The notes beneath the pieces are model-generated. The model saw only the letters and a list, made by a program, of their open reading frames with translations. It did no database searches and was not told where the DNA came from. Shown piece by piece: positions 36,710 to 50,246 of a stretch of DNA of 64,000 nt (its first letter is position 1; each line of letters begins with the position of its first letter). Position numbers and translations under genes: made by a program. This DNA is from Xenorhabdus yunnanensis (GTDB taxonomy: Bacteria; Pseudomonadota; Gammaproteobacteria; Enterobacterales; Enterobacteriaceae). The stretch covers positions 1-64,000 of the forward strand of contig NZ_JAQRFI010000008.1 in NCBI RefSeq assembly GCF_028598805.1, in the 5' to 3' direction.

Positions 36710-38638
36710 ATGCCTGTAATTACTCTTCCTGACGGTAGTCAACGTCAATTTGAGCATGCTGTTTCCGTAATGGATGTAGCTAGTGATATCGGTGCTGGCT
36801 TGGCAAAAGCGTGTATTGCTGGTCGTGTTAATGGTGAATTAGTTGATGCCTGTGAATTAATCGAAACCGATGCCAATCTTGCTATTATTACCAGCAAGAA
36901 TGAAGAAGGTTTGGAAATTATTCGTCACTCATGCGCACATTTATTGGGTCATGCAATTAAACAGTTGTGGCCTGATACGAAAATGGCTATCGGCCCTATC
37001 ATTGACAATGGTTTCTATTACGATGTCGATTTGGATCGCTCTTTGACGCAGGAAGATATCGAGCTGCTTGAAAAACGTATGCTGGAACTTGCCAAAAAAG
37101 ATTACGATGTTATAAAGAAAAAAGTTAGCTGGCAGGAAGCACTCGATGCATTTGCGGCTCGTGGCGAAGAGTATAAGATTCAGATTTTGGATGAAAATAT
37201 CAGCCATGATGATCGTCCAGGTCTGTATCACCATGAAGAATATGTTGATATGTGCCGTGGGCCACATGTCCCTAACATGCGTTTTTGCCATCACTTTAAA
37301 CTGCAAAAAGTTGCTGGTGCATACTGGCGCGGCAATAGCGACAACAAAATGTTGCAGCGTATTTATGGTACTGCGTGGACTGATAAAAAGCAGCTTAATG
37401 CCTATTTACAACGTTTGGAAGAAGCTGCGAAACGCGATCACCGTAAAATTGGTAAGCAGCTTGACCTGTACCATATGCAGGAAGAAGCACCAGGCATGGC
37501 ATTTTGGCATAATGATGGCTGGACCATTTTCCGCGAGTTGGAAACTTTTGCCCGTATGAAGCTCAAAGAGTACCAATATCAGGAAGTAAAAGGTCCATTC
37601 ATGATGGACCGTATCCTGTGGGAAAAAACAGGGCATTGGGAAAACTATAAAGAGAATATGTTTACAACCTCATCGGAAAACCGTGAATATTGCGTAAAAC
37701 CGATGAACTGCCCGGGCCATGTCCAGATCTTTAATCAAGGGTTGAAATCCTACCGTGACTTACCTTTGCGTATGGCTGAGTTTGGTAGTTGCCACCGTAA
37801 TGAACCATCTGGTGCTTTACATGGTTTGATGCGTGTACGTGGCTTTACTCAAGATGACGCACATATCTTCTGTACTGAAGATCAGATTCTTCAAGAAGTC
37901 AGTAGCTGCATCAAAATGATTTATGATGTGTACGGCACATTCGGCTTTGAGAAGATTGTTGTTAAATTATCAACTCGTCCAGAAAAACGTATTGGTACGG
38001 AAAAACAATGGGATAAAGCAGAAGCAGATCTTGCTGAAGCATTGAACCAAAATGGTATTGAATTTGAATACCAACCGGGTGAAGGGGCATTTTATGGCCC
38101 TAAAATTGAATTTACTCTATATGATTGTTTGGATCGTGCGTGGCAATGTGGTACTGTGCAACTCGATTTTTCACTGCCAGCACGTCTAAATGCGTCATAT
38201 GTAGGTGAAAATAATGAACGTAAGGTTCCTGTAATGATTCACCGGGCTGTTCTGGGTTCTCTGGAGCGGTTTATCGGTATTCTGACAGAAGAATACGCTG
38301 GGTTTTTCCCAACATGGTTGGCTCCTCAGCAGGTCGTTGTCATGAATATCACTGACGGTCAGTCAGATTATGTACAGGAATTGGTTAAAAAACTTCAAGA
38401 TGCAGGCATTCGTGCAAAAGCAGACTTGAGAAATGAGAAGATTGGTTTTAAAATCCGTGAACACACTCTGCGTCGTGTACCTTACATGCTTGTTTGTGGT
38501 GATAAAGAAGTCGAATCAGGAAAAGTATCTGTTCGTACTCGCCGCGGCAAAGATTTAGGTAGCATTAACGTCAGTGAGTTTACAGAAAAGCTGCTGACAG
38601 AAATACGCAGTCGTAATCTTCATCAATTGGAGGAATAA
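36710..38638 (+). CDS. thrS: Threonyl-tRNA synthetase
   Basis: A class II synthetase that charges tRNA-Thr and edits mischarged serine. The 642-aa length equals E. coli. Order: TGS domain (about 1-62), editing domain with [10 protein letters not shown] and the DMCRGPHVP zinc-site segment, catalytic core with motif 2 ([26 protein letters not shown]) split around the conserved CPGH, and a C-terminal anticodon-binding domain. The zinc ligands Cys, His, His of the active site are present. The ATG follows AAGGA at 7 nt. It is first in the thrS-infC-rpmI-rplT block. Confidence 0.97.
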   Translation: MPVITLPDGSQRQFEHAVSVMDVASDIGAGLAKACIAGRVNGELVDACELIETDANLAIITSKNEEGLEIIRHSCAHLLGHAIKQLWPDTKMAIGPIIDNGFYYDVDLDRSLTQEDIELLEKRMLELAKKDYDVIKKKVSWQEALDAFAARGEEYKIQILDENISHDDRPGLYHHEEYVDMCRGPHVPNMRFCHHFKLQKVAGAYWRGNSDNKMLQRIYGTAWTDKKQLNAYLQRLEEAAKRDHRKIGKQLDLYHMQEEAPGMAFWHNDGWTIFRELETFARMKLKEYQYQEVKGPFMMDRILWEKTGHWENYKENMFTTSSENREYCVKPMNCPGHVQIFNQGLKSYRDLPLRMAEFGSCHRNEPSGALHGLMRVRGFTQDDAHIFCTEDQILQEVSSCIKMIYDVYGTFGFEKIVVKLSTRPEKRIGTEKQWDKAEADLAEALNQNGIEFEYQPGEGAFYGPKIEFTLYDCLDRAWQCGTVQLDFSLPARLNASYVGENNERKVPVMIHRAVLGSLERFIGILTEEYAGFFPTWLAPQQVVVMNITDGQSDYVQELVKKLQDAGIRAKADLRNEKIGFKIREHTLRRVPYMLVCGDKEVESGKVSVRTRRGKDLGSINVSEFTEKLLTEIRSRNLHQLEE

Positions 38639-39181
<543 letters not shown>

Positions 39182-39200
39182 TCAGGCAAGCAAGTAATAG

Positions 39201-39473
<273 letters not shown>

Positions 39474-39507
39474 GCAAATTTTTTAGATTAGAATTTAGAG
39501 ACGATAG

Positions 39508-39873
<366 letters not shown>

Positions 39874-39883
39874 GTCAGGTTAG

Positions 39884-39907
39884 AAGAGGGAGCTTGCTCC
39901 CTCTTTT
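39884..39907 (+). terminator. Terminator after rplT
   Basis: A perfect 10-bp stem (AAGAGGGAGC with GCTCCCTCTT) with a 2-nt loop is followed by TTTT. It is 11 nt after the rplT stop. Confidence 0.85.
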
Positions 39908-40034
39908 ACTTTTTTCCAAAATGTGGCTTACTATTGATCGGAAAATGTATGTGATCAGATAGTATATGTGACTAGATAATATTGTAATTTAGTCCGATTG
40001 GTGAGTGCAAAAAGGATACAGGAGAAAGAACAAA

Positions 40035-40082
40035 ATGATGAAGTTAGCCTTTTTTCGTTTCTTTTTTTACTTTAGCGCCTGA
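40035..40082 (+). CDS. pheM: Phenylalanine-rich leader peptide PheM
   Basis: A 15-codon peptide MMKLAFFRFFFYFSA with six phenylalanines, preceded by GGAGA at 9 nt. The second ATG would give 14 residues, the E. coli length. Ribosome stalling on the Phe codons when charged tRNA-Phe is scarce prevents formation of the downstream terminator and so raises pheST expression. Confidence 0.9.
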   Translation: MMKLAFFRFFFYFSA

Positions 40083-40128
40083 AATCAGGAGGCTTTGCGC
40101 GTAAGAAAAGAAACGAAAAATAGCGCTT

Positions 40129-40155
40129 AAGCCTCCAGTTTGGAGGCTTTTTTAT
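40129..40155 (+). terminator. pheST attenuator
   Basis: The terminator stem AAGCCTCC (40129-40136) pairs with GGAGGCTT (40142-40149) and is followed by a T-rich tail. An alternative AGGAGGCTTT lies upstream at 40087-40096 and can pair with the same left arm, giving the antiterminator switch after pheM. Confidence 0.88.
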
Positions 40156-40184
40156 TTTTATGGCCTCATTAATTGATAATGTGA

Positions 40185-41219
<1,035 letters not shown>

Positions 41220-41233
41220 GGCGGGTATATCTC

Positions 41234-43621
41234 ATGAAATTCAGTGAACTCTGGTTACGCGAGTGGGCAAACCCAGCCATTAGTAGTGAAGCATTGTCTG
41301 ATCAAATCACCATGGCTGGTTTGGAAGTTGATGGTGTTGAAAAAGTGGCAGGTCAATTCCACAGTGTATTTGTTGGTGAAGTTGTTGAATGTGGACAACA
41401 TCCAAACGCAGATAAGTTACGTGTTACAAAAGTTAATGTCGGTGGCGAACGTCTGTTGGATATTGTTTGTGGAGCACCAAATTGCCGACAAGGGCTTCGT
41501 GTTGCTGTCGCCACTATCGGAGCTGTGCTACCGGGTGACTTTAAAATTAAGCCAGCTAAATTGCGTGGAGAGCCGTCAGAAGGAATGCTGTGTTCATTTT
41601 CAGAACTAGGTATTGCTGACGATCAGGATGGCATCATTGAACTGCCGGCAGATGCTCCGATTGGTGTTGATCTGCGTGATTACATGAAATTGGATGATAA
41701 CGCGATTGAAATCAGCATTACACCAAACCGTGCTGATTGCCTAAGCATCATGGGTGTTGCCCGTGACGTTGCGGTCATCAATAAATTGTCCATGGCAGAG
41801 CCGAAAATAGAAGCGGTTAAACCAACCACAGATGCGACATTCTCTATTCGTGTTGATACTCCTGAAGCCTGCCCACGTTATTTAGGGCGTGTAATTAAGA
41901 ATGTGAACGTCAAGGCGACCACTCCATTGTGGATGCGTGAAAAATTGCGTCGTGGTGGCATTCGTTCTATTGATCCGATTGTTGATATCACCAATTATGT
42001 CTTGCTCGAATTAGGTCAGCCATTGCATGCGTTCGATTTGGAGCGTTTGAATGGTTCAATTATTGTTCGCTTGGCTGAGCAAGATGAAAAACTCACTCTG
42101 TTAGATGGCAATGAAATAGAACTTTCTGCTGAAACACTTGTTATTTCTGATGAAAAGCAACCAGTTGCTATGGCAGGGATTTTCGGTGGGGTGCATTCTG
42201 GTGTTAATGCGGAAACTCAGCATATTATGCTGGAAAGTGCATTTTTCGCACCGTTGGCAATTACCGGCCGGGCTCGTCGTTATGGTTTGCATACCGATGC
42301 TTCTCATCGTTTTGAGCGTGGTGTTGACCCACAACTTCAACATAAAGCAATGGAATATGCCACTCAGTTGTTGATTGACATCTGCGGTGGAGAAACAGGG
42401 GAACTTGTTGATGTTACTAGCGAATCTCACTTACCAAAACCAGCAACGATTACTCTTAATCGCAATAAATTAGATCGCTTGATTGGTCATCATGTCGCTG
42501 ATGAACAGGTAACAGATATCCTGACGCGTTTAGGTTGCCAAGTAACTGTCCAGAATGATAGCTGGCAAGCTGTTGCACCTAGCTGGCGTTTTGATATGCA
42601 GATCGAAGAAGATCTGGTTGAAGAGGTTGCCCGTATTTACGGTTATAACAATATCCCTGATGTGCCAGTGCGTGCAGATCTGATTATGACTTCACATCGT
42701 GAAGCTGATTTGCCACTGAAGCGGGTTAAAACAATGTTGGTGGACAGAGGCTATCAAGAAGCGATTACTTATAGTTTCGTTGATCCTAAGGTTCAGCAAC
42801 ATCTTCACCCACAGGAAAAAGCGTTAATCCTGCCTAATCCGATTTCGGCGGATATGTCTGCGATGCGTTTGTCTTTACTGACAGGGTTACTGACTACTGT
42901 CGCCTATAACCAAAACCGTCAGCAAAATCGCGTCCGCTTATTTGAAACAGGATTGCGTTTTGTGCCAGATGACAAGGCGGAACATGGTGTTCGTCAGGAA
43001 TTGATGCTCGGTGGTGTTATTGCAGGAAATCGTTTCGAAGAGCACTGGTCGGTTGAAAAAAAACCAGTTGATTTCTTTGATTTGAAGGGCGATTTAGAAT
43101 CTGTTTTAGAAATGACTGGTAAACTATCTGCAATTTCCTTCAAAGCAGAAGAACATCCTGCTTTGCATCCTGGACAAAGTGCTGGGATTTATCTGGAAAA
43201 TAGTTACATTGGTTATATTGGTGTTGTTCATCCAGAATTGGAGCGTAAACTTGATTTAAATAGTCGTACCGTAGTATTCGAGTTATTATGGGGTAGCCTG
43301 GTAGATCGCATGATTCCTGAGATGAAGGAAGTTTCTCGCTTCCCATCTAACCGCCGTGATATAGCCATAGTTGTGCCTGAAGATGTAGCCGCAGAAGATG
43401 TTCTGGCTGAATGTAAGAAAGTTGGCGTAAATCATATAGTTGGCATAAACTTATTTGACGTGTATTGTGGTAAAGGGGTCGCAGAAGGCTACAAGAGCCT
43501 TGCAATAAGCTTAATCTTGCAGGATATATCACGTACACTGGAAGAAGAAGAAATTTCAGCGACCATCAATAAATGTGTAGCTGCATTAGCACAGCGATTC
43601 CAAGCATCCTTGAGGGATTGA
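41234..43621 (+). CDS. pheT: Phenylalanyl-tRNA synthetase beta subunit
   Basis: The 795-aa beta subunit needed for tRNA binding and editing of Tyr-tRNA-Phe. It shows the N-terminal tRNA-binding (EMAP-like) domain at about 40-150, the B3/B4 editing region with [10 protein letters not shown] and [15 protein letters not shown], the B5 domain, and the C-terminal ferredoxin-like anticodon-binding domain ([15 protein letters not shown]). The final codons ([15 protein letters not shown]) are part of the 115-bp sequence that is duplicated before ihfA. Confidence 0.96.
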   Translation: MKFSELWLREWANPAISSEALSDQITMAGLEVDGVEKVAGQFHSVFVGEVVECGQHPNADKLRVTKVNVGGERLLDIVCGAPNCRQGLRVAVATIGAVLPGDFKIKPAKLRGEPSEGMLCSFSELGIADDQDGIIELPADAPIGVDLRDYMKLDDNAIEISITPNRADCLSIMGVARDVAVINKLSMAEPKIEAVKPTTDATFSIRVDTPEACPRYLGRVIKNVNVKATTPLWMREKLRRGGIRSIDPIVDITNYVLLELGQPLHAFDLERLNGSIIVRLAEQDEKLTLLDGNEIELSAETLVISDEKQPVAMAGIFGGVHSGVNAETQHIMLESAFFAPLAITGRARRYGLHTDASHRFERGVDPQLQHKAMEYATQLLIDICGGETGELVDVTSESHLPKPATITLNRNKLDRLIGHHVADEQVTDILTRLGCQVTVQNDSWQAVAPSWRFDMQIEEDLVEEVARIYGYNNIPDVPVRADLIMTSHREADLPLKRVKTMLVDRGYQEAITYSFVDPKVQQHLHPQEKALILPNPISADMSAMRLSLLTGLLTTVAYNQNRQQNRVRLFETGLRFVPDDKAEHGVRQELMLGGVIAGNRFEEHWSVEKKPVDFFDLKGDLESVLEMTGKLSAISFKAEEHPALHPGQSAGIYLENSYIGYIGVVHPELERKLDLNSRTVVFELLWGSLVDRMIPEMKEVSRFPSNRRDIAIVVPEDVAAEDVLAECKKVGVNHIVGINLFDVYCGKGVAEGYKSLAISLILQDISRTLEEEEISATINKCVAALAQRFQASLRD

Positions 43622-43806
43622 ATTTATGGTGCTCATTGAAGCTGAAATATCTGAAAATCTATTTGAGCAACTGAATATTAGCAAACAAAGCGTAGCTGCA
43701 TTAGCACAGCGATTCCAAGAATCCTTGAGGAACTGAACCTATGGCGCTTACTAAAGCTGAGATGTCTGAAAATCTATTTGAGAAACTGGGTATTAGCAAA
43801 CGTGAC
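43577..43806 (+). repeat. 115-bp tandem duplication across the pheT-ihfA junction
   Basis: Copy 1 spans 43577-43691 and copy 2 spans 43692-43806. Each starts with GTAGCTGCATTAGCACAGCG from the 3' end of pheT and runs into the first about 20 codons of ihfA. Both landmarks (pheT tail 43577/43692 and ihfA ATG 43626/43741) are displaced by exactly 115 bp. The copies have diverged by roughly 15-20 percent, mainly in the ihfA part. Confidence 0.92.
43626..43736 (+). CDS. Chimeric 36-aa ORF: IhfA N-terminus fused to PheT C-terminus
   Basis: The duplication creates an intact ORF that starts like IhfA ([20 protein letters not shown]) and ends with the last residues of PheT ([15 protein letters not shown]). 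It uses the ribosome-binding site (TTGAGGGATTGAA) that normally serves ihfA and is followed 4 nt later by the true ihfA ATG, so it should be translated and coupled to ihfA. Compared with the true ihfA start, most changes are non-synonymous (A to V, T to I, K to E, M to I, K to Q, G to N, R to Q), suggesting relaxed selection. Whether the peptide is stable or functional is unknown. Confidence 0.6.
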   Translation: MVLIEAEISENLFEQLNISKQSVAALAQRFQESLRN

Positions 43807-44037
43807 GCTAAAGATCTGGTAGAAATATTCTTTGAAGAAGTGCGTCGTTCTTTAGAGAATGGGGAGCAAGTAAAGTTATCTGGTTTTGGAAACTTTGATT
43901 TGAGGGACAAAAATCAACGTCCAGGCCGTAATCCCAAAACGGGCGAAGATATTCCGATTACGGCTCGCCGTGTTGTCACTTTTCGTCCTGGGCAAAAGCT
44001 AAAAAACCGGGTGGAAAAAGCGTTACCCAAAGAATAA
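43741..44037 (+). CDS. ihfA: Integration host factor alpha subunit
   Basis: A DNA-bending protein that works as a heterodimer with IhfB in recombination, transcription and replication. The 98-aa product (99 in E. coli) has [24 protein letters not shown], the beta-arm with [20 protein letters not shown] and the intercalating proline in NPKTG. Its ribosome-binding site is GAGG in the second copy of the duplicated pheT tail. A terminator follows. Confidence 0.97.
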   Translation: MALTKAEMSENLFEKLGISKRDAKDLVEIFFEEVRRSLENGEQVKLSGFGNFDLRDKNQRPGRNPKTGEDIPITARRVVTFRPGQKLKNRVEKALPKE

Positions 44038-44043
44038 GTACAT

Positions 44044-44072
44044 AAAAAGGTCGCATTTGCGGCCTTTTTCTT
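44044..44072 (+). terminator. Terminator after ihfA
   Basis: AAAAAGGTCGC (44044-44054) pairs with GCGGCCTTTTT (44059-44069) with a 4-nt loop; the right arm supplies the T-run. It ends the pheMST-ihfA transcript. Confidence 0.85.
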
Positions 44073-44120
44073 ATCTTTTATATCTCATTGCGCTCAATGG
44101 GAAGGATACATATTTTCTAA

Positions 44121-45131
44121 ATGGCCTCACATCACATGCACTCAGTTTATGAGTTGATCACTTATCAGAAAAAACGTAACCATCAAGTGATGGCTATTTT
44201 GTCTGTTTTATTCGTTATTCTATTTATTTTGTCATTATGCGCAGGTGAAATCTGGTTTTGGCCTGATCAATGGTTATCGGAACCTGCCCAGTTGTTTGTT
44301 TGGCAGTTGAGGTTGCCCAGGGCGATTGCAGTGATGGTGGTTGGTGCGAGTTTGGCCCTATCAGGGGCAATTATGCAGGCTTTGTTTGAGAATCCGTTGG
44401 CAGAGCCGGGATTGCTTGGGATCAGTAATGGCGCCGGTGTTGTAGTGGTATGTTTAATACTCATCTTTCATGGTATTGCTCCATTGTGGTTATTAAGTGT
44501 TGGAGCGGTATTTGGGGCACTTTTCATGACCGCTATTTTGCTGGGATTTTCCAGAAAATATCAAGTGACCAATACCCGTCTGTTATTGATTGGTGTTGCT
44601 TTTGGCGTGATCTTTGGTGCCTTGATGACATGGATGGTCTATTTCAGTACAAGTTTGGATCTCCGGCAATTGATGTATTGGATGATGGGAAGTTTTAGTG
44701 GTATTGATTGGCGCCAAAAGTGGTTAGTTATTGCATTGCTTCCCGCCATTTTATGGTTAAGCAGCAAAGGCAATATTTTGAATTATCTCTCTCTTGGGGA
44801 ATTACAGGCCCGGCAACTGGGGATATCTCACCACAAATGGCGTAATTTATTTGTCTTGGTGATTGGATTATTAGTTGGTTTGAGTGTTGCTCTCGCGGGA
44901 GCAATCAGTTTTATCGGCTTGGTTATTCCTCATATCTTAAGGTTGATTGGCTTGACTGATCATAAAGCATTGCTTCCGGCCAGTGCATTGGCAGGAGGTA
45001 GTGGTTTATTGTTGGCAGATTTAGTTTCCCGCCTGTCATTATCTCATGCAGAAGTACCTATTGGGGTTGTCACTGTAACCTTAGGCTCCCCCATTTTTAT
45101 ATGGCTTTTATTAAGAACACGTCACTATTAA
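44121..45131 (+). CDS. btuC: Vitamin B12 ABC transporter permease BtuC
   Basis: The inner-membrane permease of the BtuCDF cobalamin importer (FecCD family). The 336-aa sequence has about ten spans with family motifs [43 protein letters not shown] and [15 protein letters not shown], each shown here only as landmarks. A stop codon sits directly before the ATG, so the start cannot be upstream. AAGGA is rather far (14 nt). It is followed by btuD after 49 nt; btuE of E. coli is missing between them. Confidence 0.93.
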   Translation: MASHHMHSVYELITYQKKRNHQVMAILSVLFVILFILSLCAGEIWFWPDQWLSEPAQLFVWQLRLPRAIAVMVVGASLALSGAIMQALFENPLAEPGLLGISNGAGVVVVCLILIFHGIAPLWLLSVGAVFGALFMTAILLGFSRKYQVTNTRLLLIGVAFGVIFGALMTWMVYFSTSLDLRQLMYWMMGSFSGIDWRQKWLVIALLPAILWLSSKGNILNYLSLGELQARQLGISHHKWRNLFVLVIGLLVGLSVALAGAISFIGLVIPHILRLIGLTDHKALLPASALAGGSGLLLADLVSRLSLSHAEVPIGVVTVTLGSPIFIWLLLRTRHY

Positions 45132-45180
45132 GAAATATCATTCTGCCTGTTAATGTGGACAGGAAGATGAGGATAATAAC

Positions 45181-45948
45181 ATGATCGGTCAGCCGATTTT
45201 GGAACTGGACAATATTACTGTCGACAACAGATTGAGGTCATTGTCCGAATCTGTTACGGGAGGAAAACAAATTCATTTGGTTGGGTTAAATGGTTCAGGG
45301 AAGAGTACATTGCTTTCAGCGATTGCGGGAATGTTATCCTATAGCGGCAATATTTGTTTGAATGGTCGGAATTTGCAGGATTACCGCCAGCATGAGTTGG
45401 CGAAGCGCCGCGCGTGGCTCTCTCAATCTGCTTCTGTTCCTGTTATGCCGGTTTTCCAGTATTTAGACATGTTCCGCCCTGAATCCGCTCCATTGGCTCA
45501 GAGTGAAAATGTGTTACATGAACTTTGCCAGCAAATGAAACTCCTTCCATTGCTTTCTTCATCAATTGGTCAACTTTCCGGTGGAGAATGGCAGCGTGTC
45601 AGATTAGCAGGCACTTTTTTGCAAATATGGCCAGATCTGAATCCCGATGGGAATTTACTCTTACTCGATGAGCCAACTAATAATCTTGATATCACCCAGA
45701 AAGCGATTTTAGATAAGCTCACTAAAAGGTTTTGCACATTGGAGGGGACGGTAATATTGAGTAGCCATGATCTTGACCACACGTATGAACAGGCTACAGA
45801 AGTATGGCTTCTTTCACATGGAAAATTGTTGGCATCAGGTATACCACAGAATGTAATGACAGAACGAAATTTATCAGAGATTTTTGAAGCAAATATTGGA
45901 CATATCAAAAATGCCAGCTATAAATTATGGAGGGTCAACCACGCATAA
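45181..45948 (+). CDS. btuD: Vitamin B12 ABC transporter ATPase BtuD
   Basis: The nucleotide-binding subunit of BtuCDF. The 255-aa sequence shows Walker A (GLNGSGKST), the signature LSGGEWQRVRLAG, Walker B (LLLLDEPTNNLD) and the H-loop histidine (SSHDLDH). The ATG is preceded by GAGGATAATA. A coupled partner of btuC; the periplasmic btuF is not in the window. Confidence 0.93.
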   Translation: MIGQPILELDNITVDNRLRSLSESVTGGKQIHLVGLNGSGKSTLLSAIAGMLSYSGNICLNGRNLQDYRQHELAKRRAWLSQSASVPVMPVFQYLDMFRPESAPLAQSENVLHELCQQMKLLPLLSSSIGQLSGGEWQRVRLAGTFLQIWPDLNPDGNLLLLDEPTNNLDITQKAILDKLTKRFCTLEGTVILSSHDLDHTYEQATEVWLLSHGKLLASGIPQNVMTERNLSEIFEANIGHIKNASYKLWRVNHA

Positions 45949-46023
45949 TTTCCACAAGTGAAATCCACCATAATCATTGTCTGCTATTTGCATTTGGTGT
46001 TTAGTTGGCCCAAAGTTGTTTTT

Positions 46024-46058
46024 TGTTGATGTTTTGTTAAAAAATAATCAGTTAGAAT
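46024..46058 (+). promoter_or_regulatory. PhoP-type promoter of the arn operon
   Basis: TGTTGA (46024-46029) and TGTTAA (46035-46040) are direct repeats with a 5-bp spacer, close to the PhoP box TGTTTA-N5-TGTTTA. A -10 hexamer TAGAAT follows at 46053-46058, 12 bp after the box, which is the usual class of PhoP-dependent promoter. PhoP control of this operon (pbgPE) is known in Photorhabdus. Confidence 0.6.
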
Positions 46059-46104
46059 TGGCTAACTAAAATACAATTTGGGATATACAAGGCATAAGGC
46101 GGTT

Positions 46105-47259
46105 ATGGATAGTTTTTTGCCATTTTCTCGTCCTGCGATTGGCAGTGAAGAGATAGAAGCGATCGAGAAAGTTTTACACTCAGGTTGGATTACTACAGGC
46201 CCACAAAACTATCAGCTAGAGCAAGATTTTTCTCTGATGTTTGGATGCAAGCATGCTATTGCTTTAAGTTCCGCTACTGCGGGAATGCATTTGGCTTTGT
46301 TGGCATTAGGCATAGGCCCAGGTGATGAAGTTATCACACCTTCCCAAACTTGGGTTTCCACTATCAATATGATTTGCTTGTTGGGCGCTGAACCTGTCAT
46401 GGTTGATGTTGACCGTGATACATTGATGGTCAGCGCAGAAACAATCAAACAAGCGATTACATCAAAAACCAAAGCTGTTATTCCTGTCCATTATGCGGGA
46501 GCACCTTGTGATCTTGACGCTCTGCGCGTTGTTTCTCAAGAAGCCAATATTCCCCTGATTGAAGATGCGGCCCATGCTGTCGGCACCCGCTATAAAAATG
46601 AATGGATCGGAGAACGAGGGACAGCAATCTTTTCTTTCCATGCGATCAAAAATATGACCTGTGCCGAAGGTGGCATGTTTGTTACAGATGATGATGAACT
46701 TGCCCAAAGGATCCGTTGTTTAAAATTTCATGGGTTAGCTGTTGACGCGTTTGATAGACAAATTCAGGGTAGAAAACCCCAAGCAGAAGTTATTGAGCCA
46801 GGTTTTAAATACAATTTATCAGATATTCATGCGGCAATGGCTGTTGTGCAACTAGGCAAACTGGAATCAATGAATGAACGTCGTCGGGAGTTGGTAGCTC
46901 GATACTCTGCTGCTCTTGTTGGTTCATCTTTGCAAATGCTGAAAGTTCCCGAATATGAGCATTTGCATTCCAATCATCTTTTTATGGTACGCGTTGATAA
47001 AAATATTTGTGGTATTGACCGCGATACTTTCATGGCACGTCTAAAAGACAGAAATATTGGTACGGGGCTGCATTTTAGGGCTGCACACACACAAAAATAT
47101 TATCGTGAGCGTTATCCACAACTTTTCTTGCCAATGTCAGAGTGGAATTCGTCAACACTTTGTTCATTACCGCTTTTCCCAGATATGAACAATGACGATG
47201 TGGATCGTGTCGTAAATGCGATAGCTAAAATTCTTGCGGAGCATATAAGTGATATTTGA
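46105..47259 (+). CDS. arnB: UDP-Ara4O aminotransferase ArnB
   Basis: A PLP enzyme that converts UDP-4-ketoarabinose to UDP-4-amino-4-deoxy-L-arabinose (L-Ara4N), using glutamate. The 384-aa sequence has [28 protein letters not shown] and the PLP-lysine in [14 protein letters not shown] (Lys near residue 188). I start at the ATG giving [10 protein letters not shown], with AAGG 6 nt upstream; the frame from 46078 is not supported. First gene of arnBCADTEF, which adds L-Ara4N to lipid A and gives resistance to cationic antimicrobial peptides. Confidence 0.95.
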   Translation: MDSFLPFSRPAIGSEEIEAIEKVLHSGWITTGPQNYQLEQDFSLMFGCKHAIALSSATAGMHLALLALGIGPGDEVITPSQTWVSTINMICLLGAEPVMVDVDRDTLMVSAETIKQAITSKTKAVIPVHYAGAPCDLDALRVVSQEANIPLIEDAAHAVGTRYKNEWIGERGTAIFSFHAIKNMTCAEGGMFVTDDDELAQRIRCLKFHGLAVDAFDRQIQGRKPQAEVIEPGFKYNLSDIHAAMAVVQLGKLESMNERRRELVARYSAALVGSSLQMLKVPEYEHLHSNHLFMVRVDKNICGIDRDTFMARLKDRNIGTGLHFRAAHTQKYYRERYPQLFLPMSEWNSSTLCSLPLFPDMNNDDVDRVVNAIAKILAEHISDI

Positions 47260-48226
47260 GAAGATTAAAAAAGTTTCAGTCGTTATTCCTGTTTACAACG
47301 AAGAAGAAAGTTTGCCCCAGTTATTGGAAAGAACTCTTGCAGTGTGCCAAAAATTAGAACAGAAATACGAATTAATCTTGGTCGATGATGGCAGTCGTGA
47401 TAGCTCTGCTGAAATTTTAACTCAAGCGGCTGAATCTCCAGAAAATCATGTGATTGCGATCTTACTTAATCGTAATTATGGGCAACATTCAGCAATTATG
47501 GCAGGTTTCCATCAAGCTGACGGTGATTTGATTATTACGCTTGATGCTGATTTGCAAAATCCGCCAGAAGAAATTCCCCGTTTAGTTAAAACGGCAGAAG
47601 AGGGATATGACGTTGTGGGGACTCGTCGGGCTAATCGTCAGGACTCTTGGTTCCGTAAAGCCGCTTCCAAAATGATCAATGCAATGATAACCAAGGCGAC
47701 GGGGCGTTCGATGGGAGATTATGGTTGCATGTTGCGTGCCTATCGACATCACATCGTTCAGGCGATGCTTCAATGCCACGAACGCAGTACGTTTATCCCC
47801 ATTCTTGCTAACACTTTTGCACGCAAAACGGTAGAAATTGAAGTAGCCCATGCAGAGCGTGAATTTGGGGATTCCAAGTACAGCTTTATGAACTTGATCA
47901 ACCTGATGTATGACCTTCTGACGTGCTTAACAACCGCGCCATTGCGGTTATTGAGTGTAGTGGGAAGCATCATTGCCATAATGGGTTTTCTATTAGCGGT
48001 GTTGTTGATTGCTTTACGTCTTATATTTGGCTCAATGTGGGCTGCGGAAGGAGTGTTTACCCTATTTGCTATTCTTTTCATGTTCATCGGGGCACAGTTC
48101 GTCGCAATGGGATTATTGGGTGAATACATTGGTCGGATATATAACGATGTTCGTGCTCGCCCGCGTTATTTTATTCAAAAGGTGGTCGGAGTTAAAAAGA
48201 CCAATGATAATCAGGAAGAAAGCTAA
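47249..48226 (+). CDS. arnC: Undecaprenyl-phosphate Ara4FN transferase ArnC
   Basis: A membrane glycosyltransferase (GT2) that moves formyl-L-Ara4N from UDP to undecaprenyl phosphate on the cytoplasmic face. The 325-aa protein has the GT-A core with [29 protein letters not shown] and the [11 protein letters not shown] segment, followed by two C-terminal spans (about 235-255 and 270-295). The start is GTG and overlaps arnB by 11 nt. The stop overlaps the arnA ATG by one base. Confidence 0.94.
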   Translation: MIFEKIKKVSVVIPVYNEEESLPQLLERTLAVCQKLEQKYELILVDDGSRDSSAEILTQAAESPENHVIAILLNRNYGQHSAIMAGFHQADGDLIITLDADLQNPPEEIPRLVKTAEEGYDVVGTRRANRQDSWFRKAASKMINAMITKATGRSMGDYGCMLRAYRHHIVQAMLQCHERSTFIPILANTFARKTVEIEVAHAEREFGDSKYSFMNLINLMYDLLTCLTTAPLRLLSVVGSIIAIMGFLLAVLLIALRLIFGSMWAAEGVFTLFAILFMFIGAQFVAMGLLGEYIGRIYNDVRARPRYFIQKVVGVKKTNDNQEES

Positions 48227-50211
48227 TGAAAGCAGTTATTTTTGCCTATCACGATATTGGTTGTGTTGGACTCAGTGCTTTAGTAAAAGCTGGCTTTGAT
48301 ATTCAGGCTGTATTTACTCACACTGATGATCCGAATGAAAATCACTTTTTTTCTTCTGTTGCGCGCGTCGGTGCTGATTTGAGCTTACCAGTATTTGCGC
48401 CAGAAAATGTTAATCATCCACTTTGGGTTGAGCGCATTCGCGAAATGAAGCCGGATGTCATCTTCTCTTTTTATTATCGCAACATGCTTAGTCAGGAAAT
48501 TTTATCACTGGCTGAAAAAGGCGCATTTAATCTTCATGGTTCTTTGTTACCGAAATATCGTGGTCGTGCTCCAGTTAATTGGGCAGTACTCAATGGAGAA
48601 ACCGAAACAGGTGTAACATTACATAAAATGCTGGAGGGGGCGGATGCGGGAGATATTATCGCGCAACAGTCTGTACAGGTTGATGAAAATGATACTTCTT
48701 TGGTAGTACATGGAAAAATATGCGAAGCAACAGTTGAGTTATTGAATGATATTCTGCCTCAAATAAAATCAGATCATTATCCATCAATTCCACAGGACGA
48801 AAGTCAGGCAACTTATTTTGGCCGTCGCACAGCAAACGATGGTGAAATAGTATGGAATAAGTCTGCCAAAGAGATTAATAACTTAGTGAGGGCAGTAACA
48901 GAACCCTACCCAGGCGCATTTACTTTTCTGGGCGAACGTAAAATTACAATTTGGCGTTCACGACCACTTAATCAGGCCCATGAAAAACGCCCCGGAACCG
49001 TAATTTCTACTAACCCATTTGTTATTGCTTGTGGTGATGGCGTGTTGGAAATCATGAGCGGACAAGGAGAATCAGGGCTTTATGTTCAAGGCAACCGATT
49101 AGCGCTTGAAATGGGCATTGTGGCAGGAGGCTATGTTGGTCCGAAAGCAACAACTCAAGTCAGTCGTCGCAAACGCGTGCTCATTTTGGGAGTCAATGGG
49201 TTTATCGGTAATCATCTGACTGAACGGTTGTTGCGTGATGGCAATTATGACATTTACGGGATGGATATTGGTTCTTCTGCCATTGAACGATTCCTTGGTA
49301 ATCCTCACTTTCACTTCATTGAGGGGGATGTCAGCATTCACACTGAATGGATTGAATATCACATCAAAAAATGTGATGTCATCCTTCCATTAGTGGCAAT
49401 CGCGACTCCGATTGAATATACCCGTAATCCTTTGCGAGTCTTTGAGTTAGATTTTGAAGAGAATCTTAAAATTGTTCGTTATTGTGCTAAGTACAATAAA
49501 CGGATTATTTTCCCATCGACATCTGAAGTTTACGGTATGTGTGATGACAAGGAGTTTGATGAAGACACTTCGCGTCTGATTGTCGGGCCTATCAATAAAC
49601 AGCGTTGGATCTATTCCGTCTCTAAGCAATTACTTGATCGAGTCATTTGGGCATATGGCGCAAAAGAAGGTTTGAAATTTACCTTATTCCGTCCATTTAA
49701 CTGGATGGGGCCGAGGCTGGATAGCTTGAATTCAGCGCGTATTGGTAGTTCAAGGGCTATTACCCAATTGATTTTGAACTTGGTGGAAGGTTCTCCGATT
49801 AAGTTGGTCGATGGTGGTGAGCAAAAACGTTGTTTCACTGATATTAATGATGGCATTGAAGCACTGTTCAGAATCATTGAAAACCAGAATGGGTTATGTG
49901 ACAGTCAAATAATTAATATTGGTAATCCAACAAATGAAGCGAGCATTTGTCAACTGGCTGAAATGCTGTTGGATAGCTTTGAGAAACATGAATTGCGAGG
50001 GCATTTTCCTCCATTTGCTGGATTCAAAAAGATCGAAAGTAGCAGCTATTATGGGCAAGGTTATCAGGATGTTGAACACCGTAAACCCAGCATTAAAAAT
50101 GCAGAGCGTCTGATAGGTTGGAAACCCACCATTGATATGAAGCAAACCATTGATGAAACATTGGACTTCTTTCTTCGTGGAGCAGTTGAAGAATCCAAAG
50201 GGAAAAACTAA
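48226..50211 (+). CDS. arnA: Bifunctional UDP-L-Ara4N formyltransferase / UDP-GlcA dehydrogenase ArnA
   Basis: The 661-aa two-domain enzyme oxidatively decarboxylates UDP-glucuronate (C-terminal domain) and N-formylates UDP-L-Ara4N (N-terminal domain). The formyltransferase part (about 1-300) has [19 protein letters not shown] with the catalytic Asn-His-Asp set. The short-chain dehydrogenase part begins with the NAD-binding [10 protein letters not shown] near residue 325 and has the YSVSKQLLD Tyr-Lys pair. Coupled to arnC by TAATG. Confidence 0.95.
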   Translation: MKAVIFAYHDIGCVGLSALVKAGFDIQAVFTHTDDPNENHFFSSVARVGADLSLPVFAPENVNHPLWVERIREMKPDVIFSFYYRNMLSQEILSLAEKGAFNLHGSLLPKYRGRAPVNWAVLNGETETGVTLHKMLEGADAGDIIAQQSVQVDENDTSLVVHGKICEATVELLNDILPQIKSDHYPSIPQDESQATYFGRRTANDGEIVWNKSAKEINNLVRAVTEPYPGAFTFLGERKITIWRSRPLNQAHEKRPGTVISTNPFVIACGDGVLEIMSGQGESGLYVQGNRLALEMGIVAGGYVGPKATTQVSRRKRVLILGVNGFIGNHLTERLLRDGNYDIYGMDIGSSAIERFLGNPHFHFIEGDVSIHTEWIEYHIKKCDVILPLVAIATPIEYTRNPLRVFELDFEENLKIVRYCAKYNKRIIFPSTSEVYGMCDDKEFDEDTSRLIVGPINKQRWIYSVSKQLLDRVIWAYGAKEGLKFTLFRPFNWMGPRLDSLNSARIGSSRAITQLILNLVEGSPIKLVDGGEQKRCFTDINDGIEALFRIIENQNGLCDSQIINIGNPTNEASICQLAEMLLDSFEKHELRGHFPPFAGFKKIESSSYYGQGYQDVEHRKPSIKNAERLIGWKPTIDMKQTIDETLDFFLRGAVEESKGKN

Positions 50212-50246
50212 AAAGCAAGTGAAGGTTTAGGAAGAGAGATAACTTC

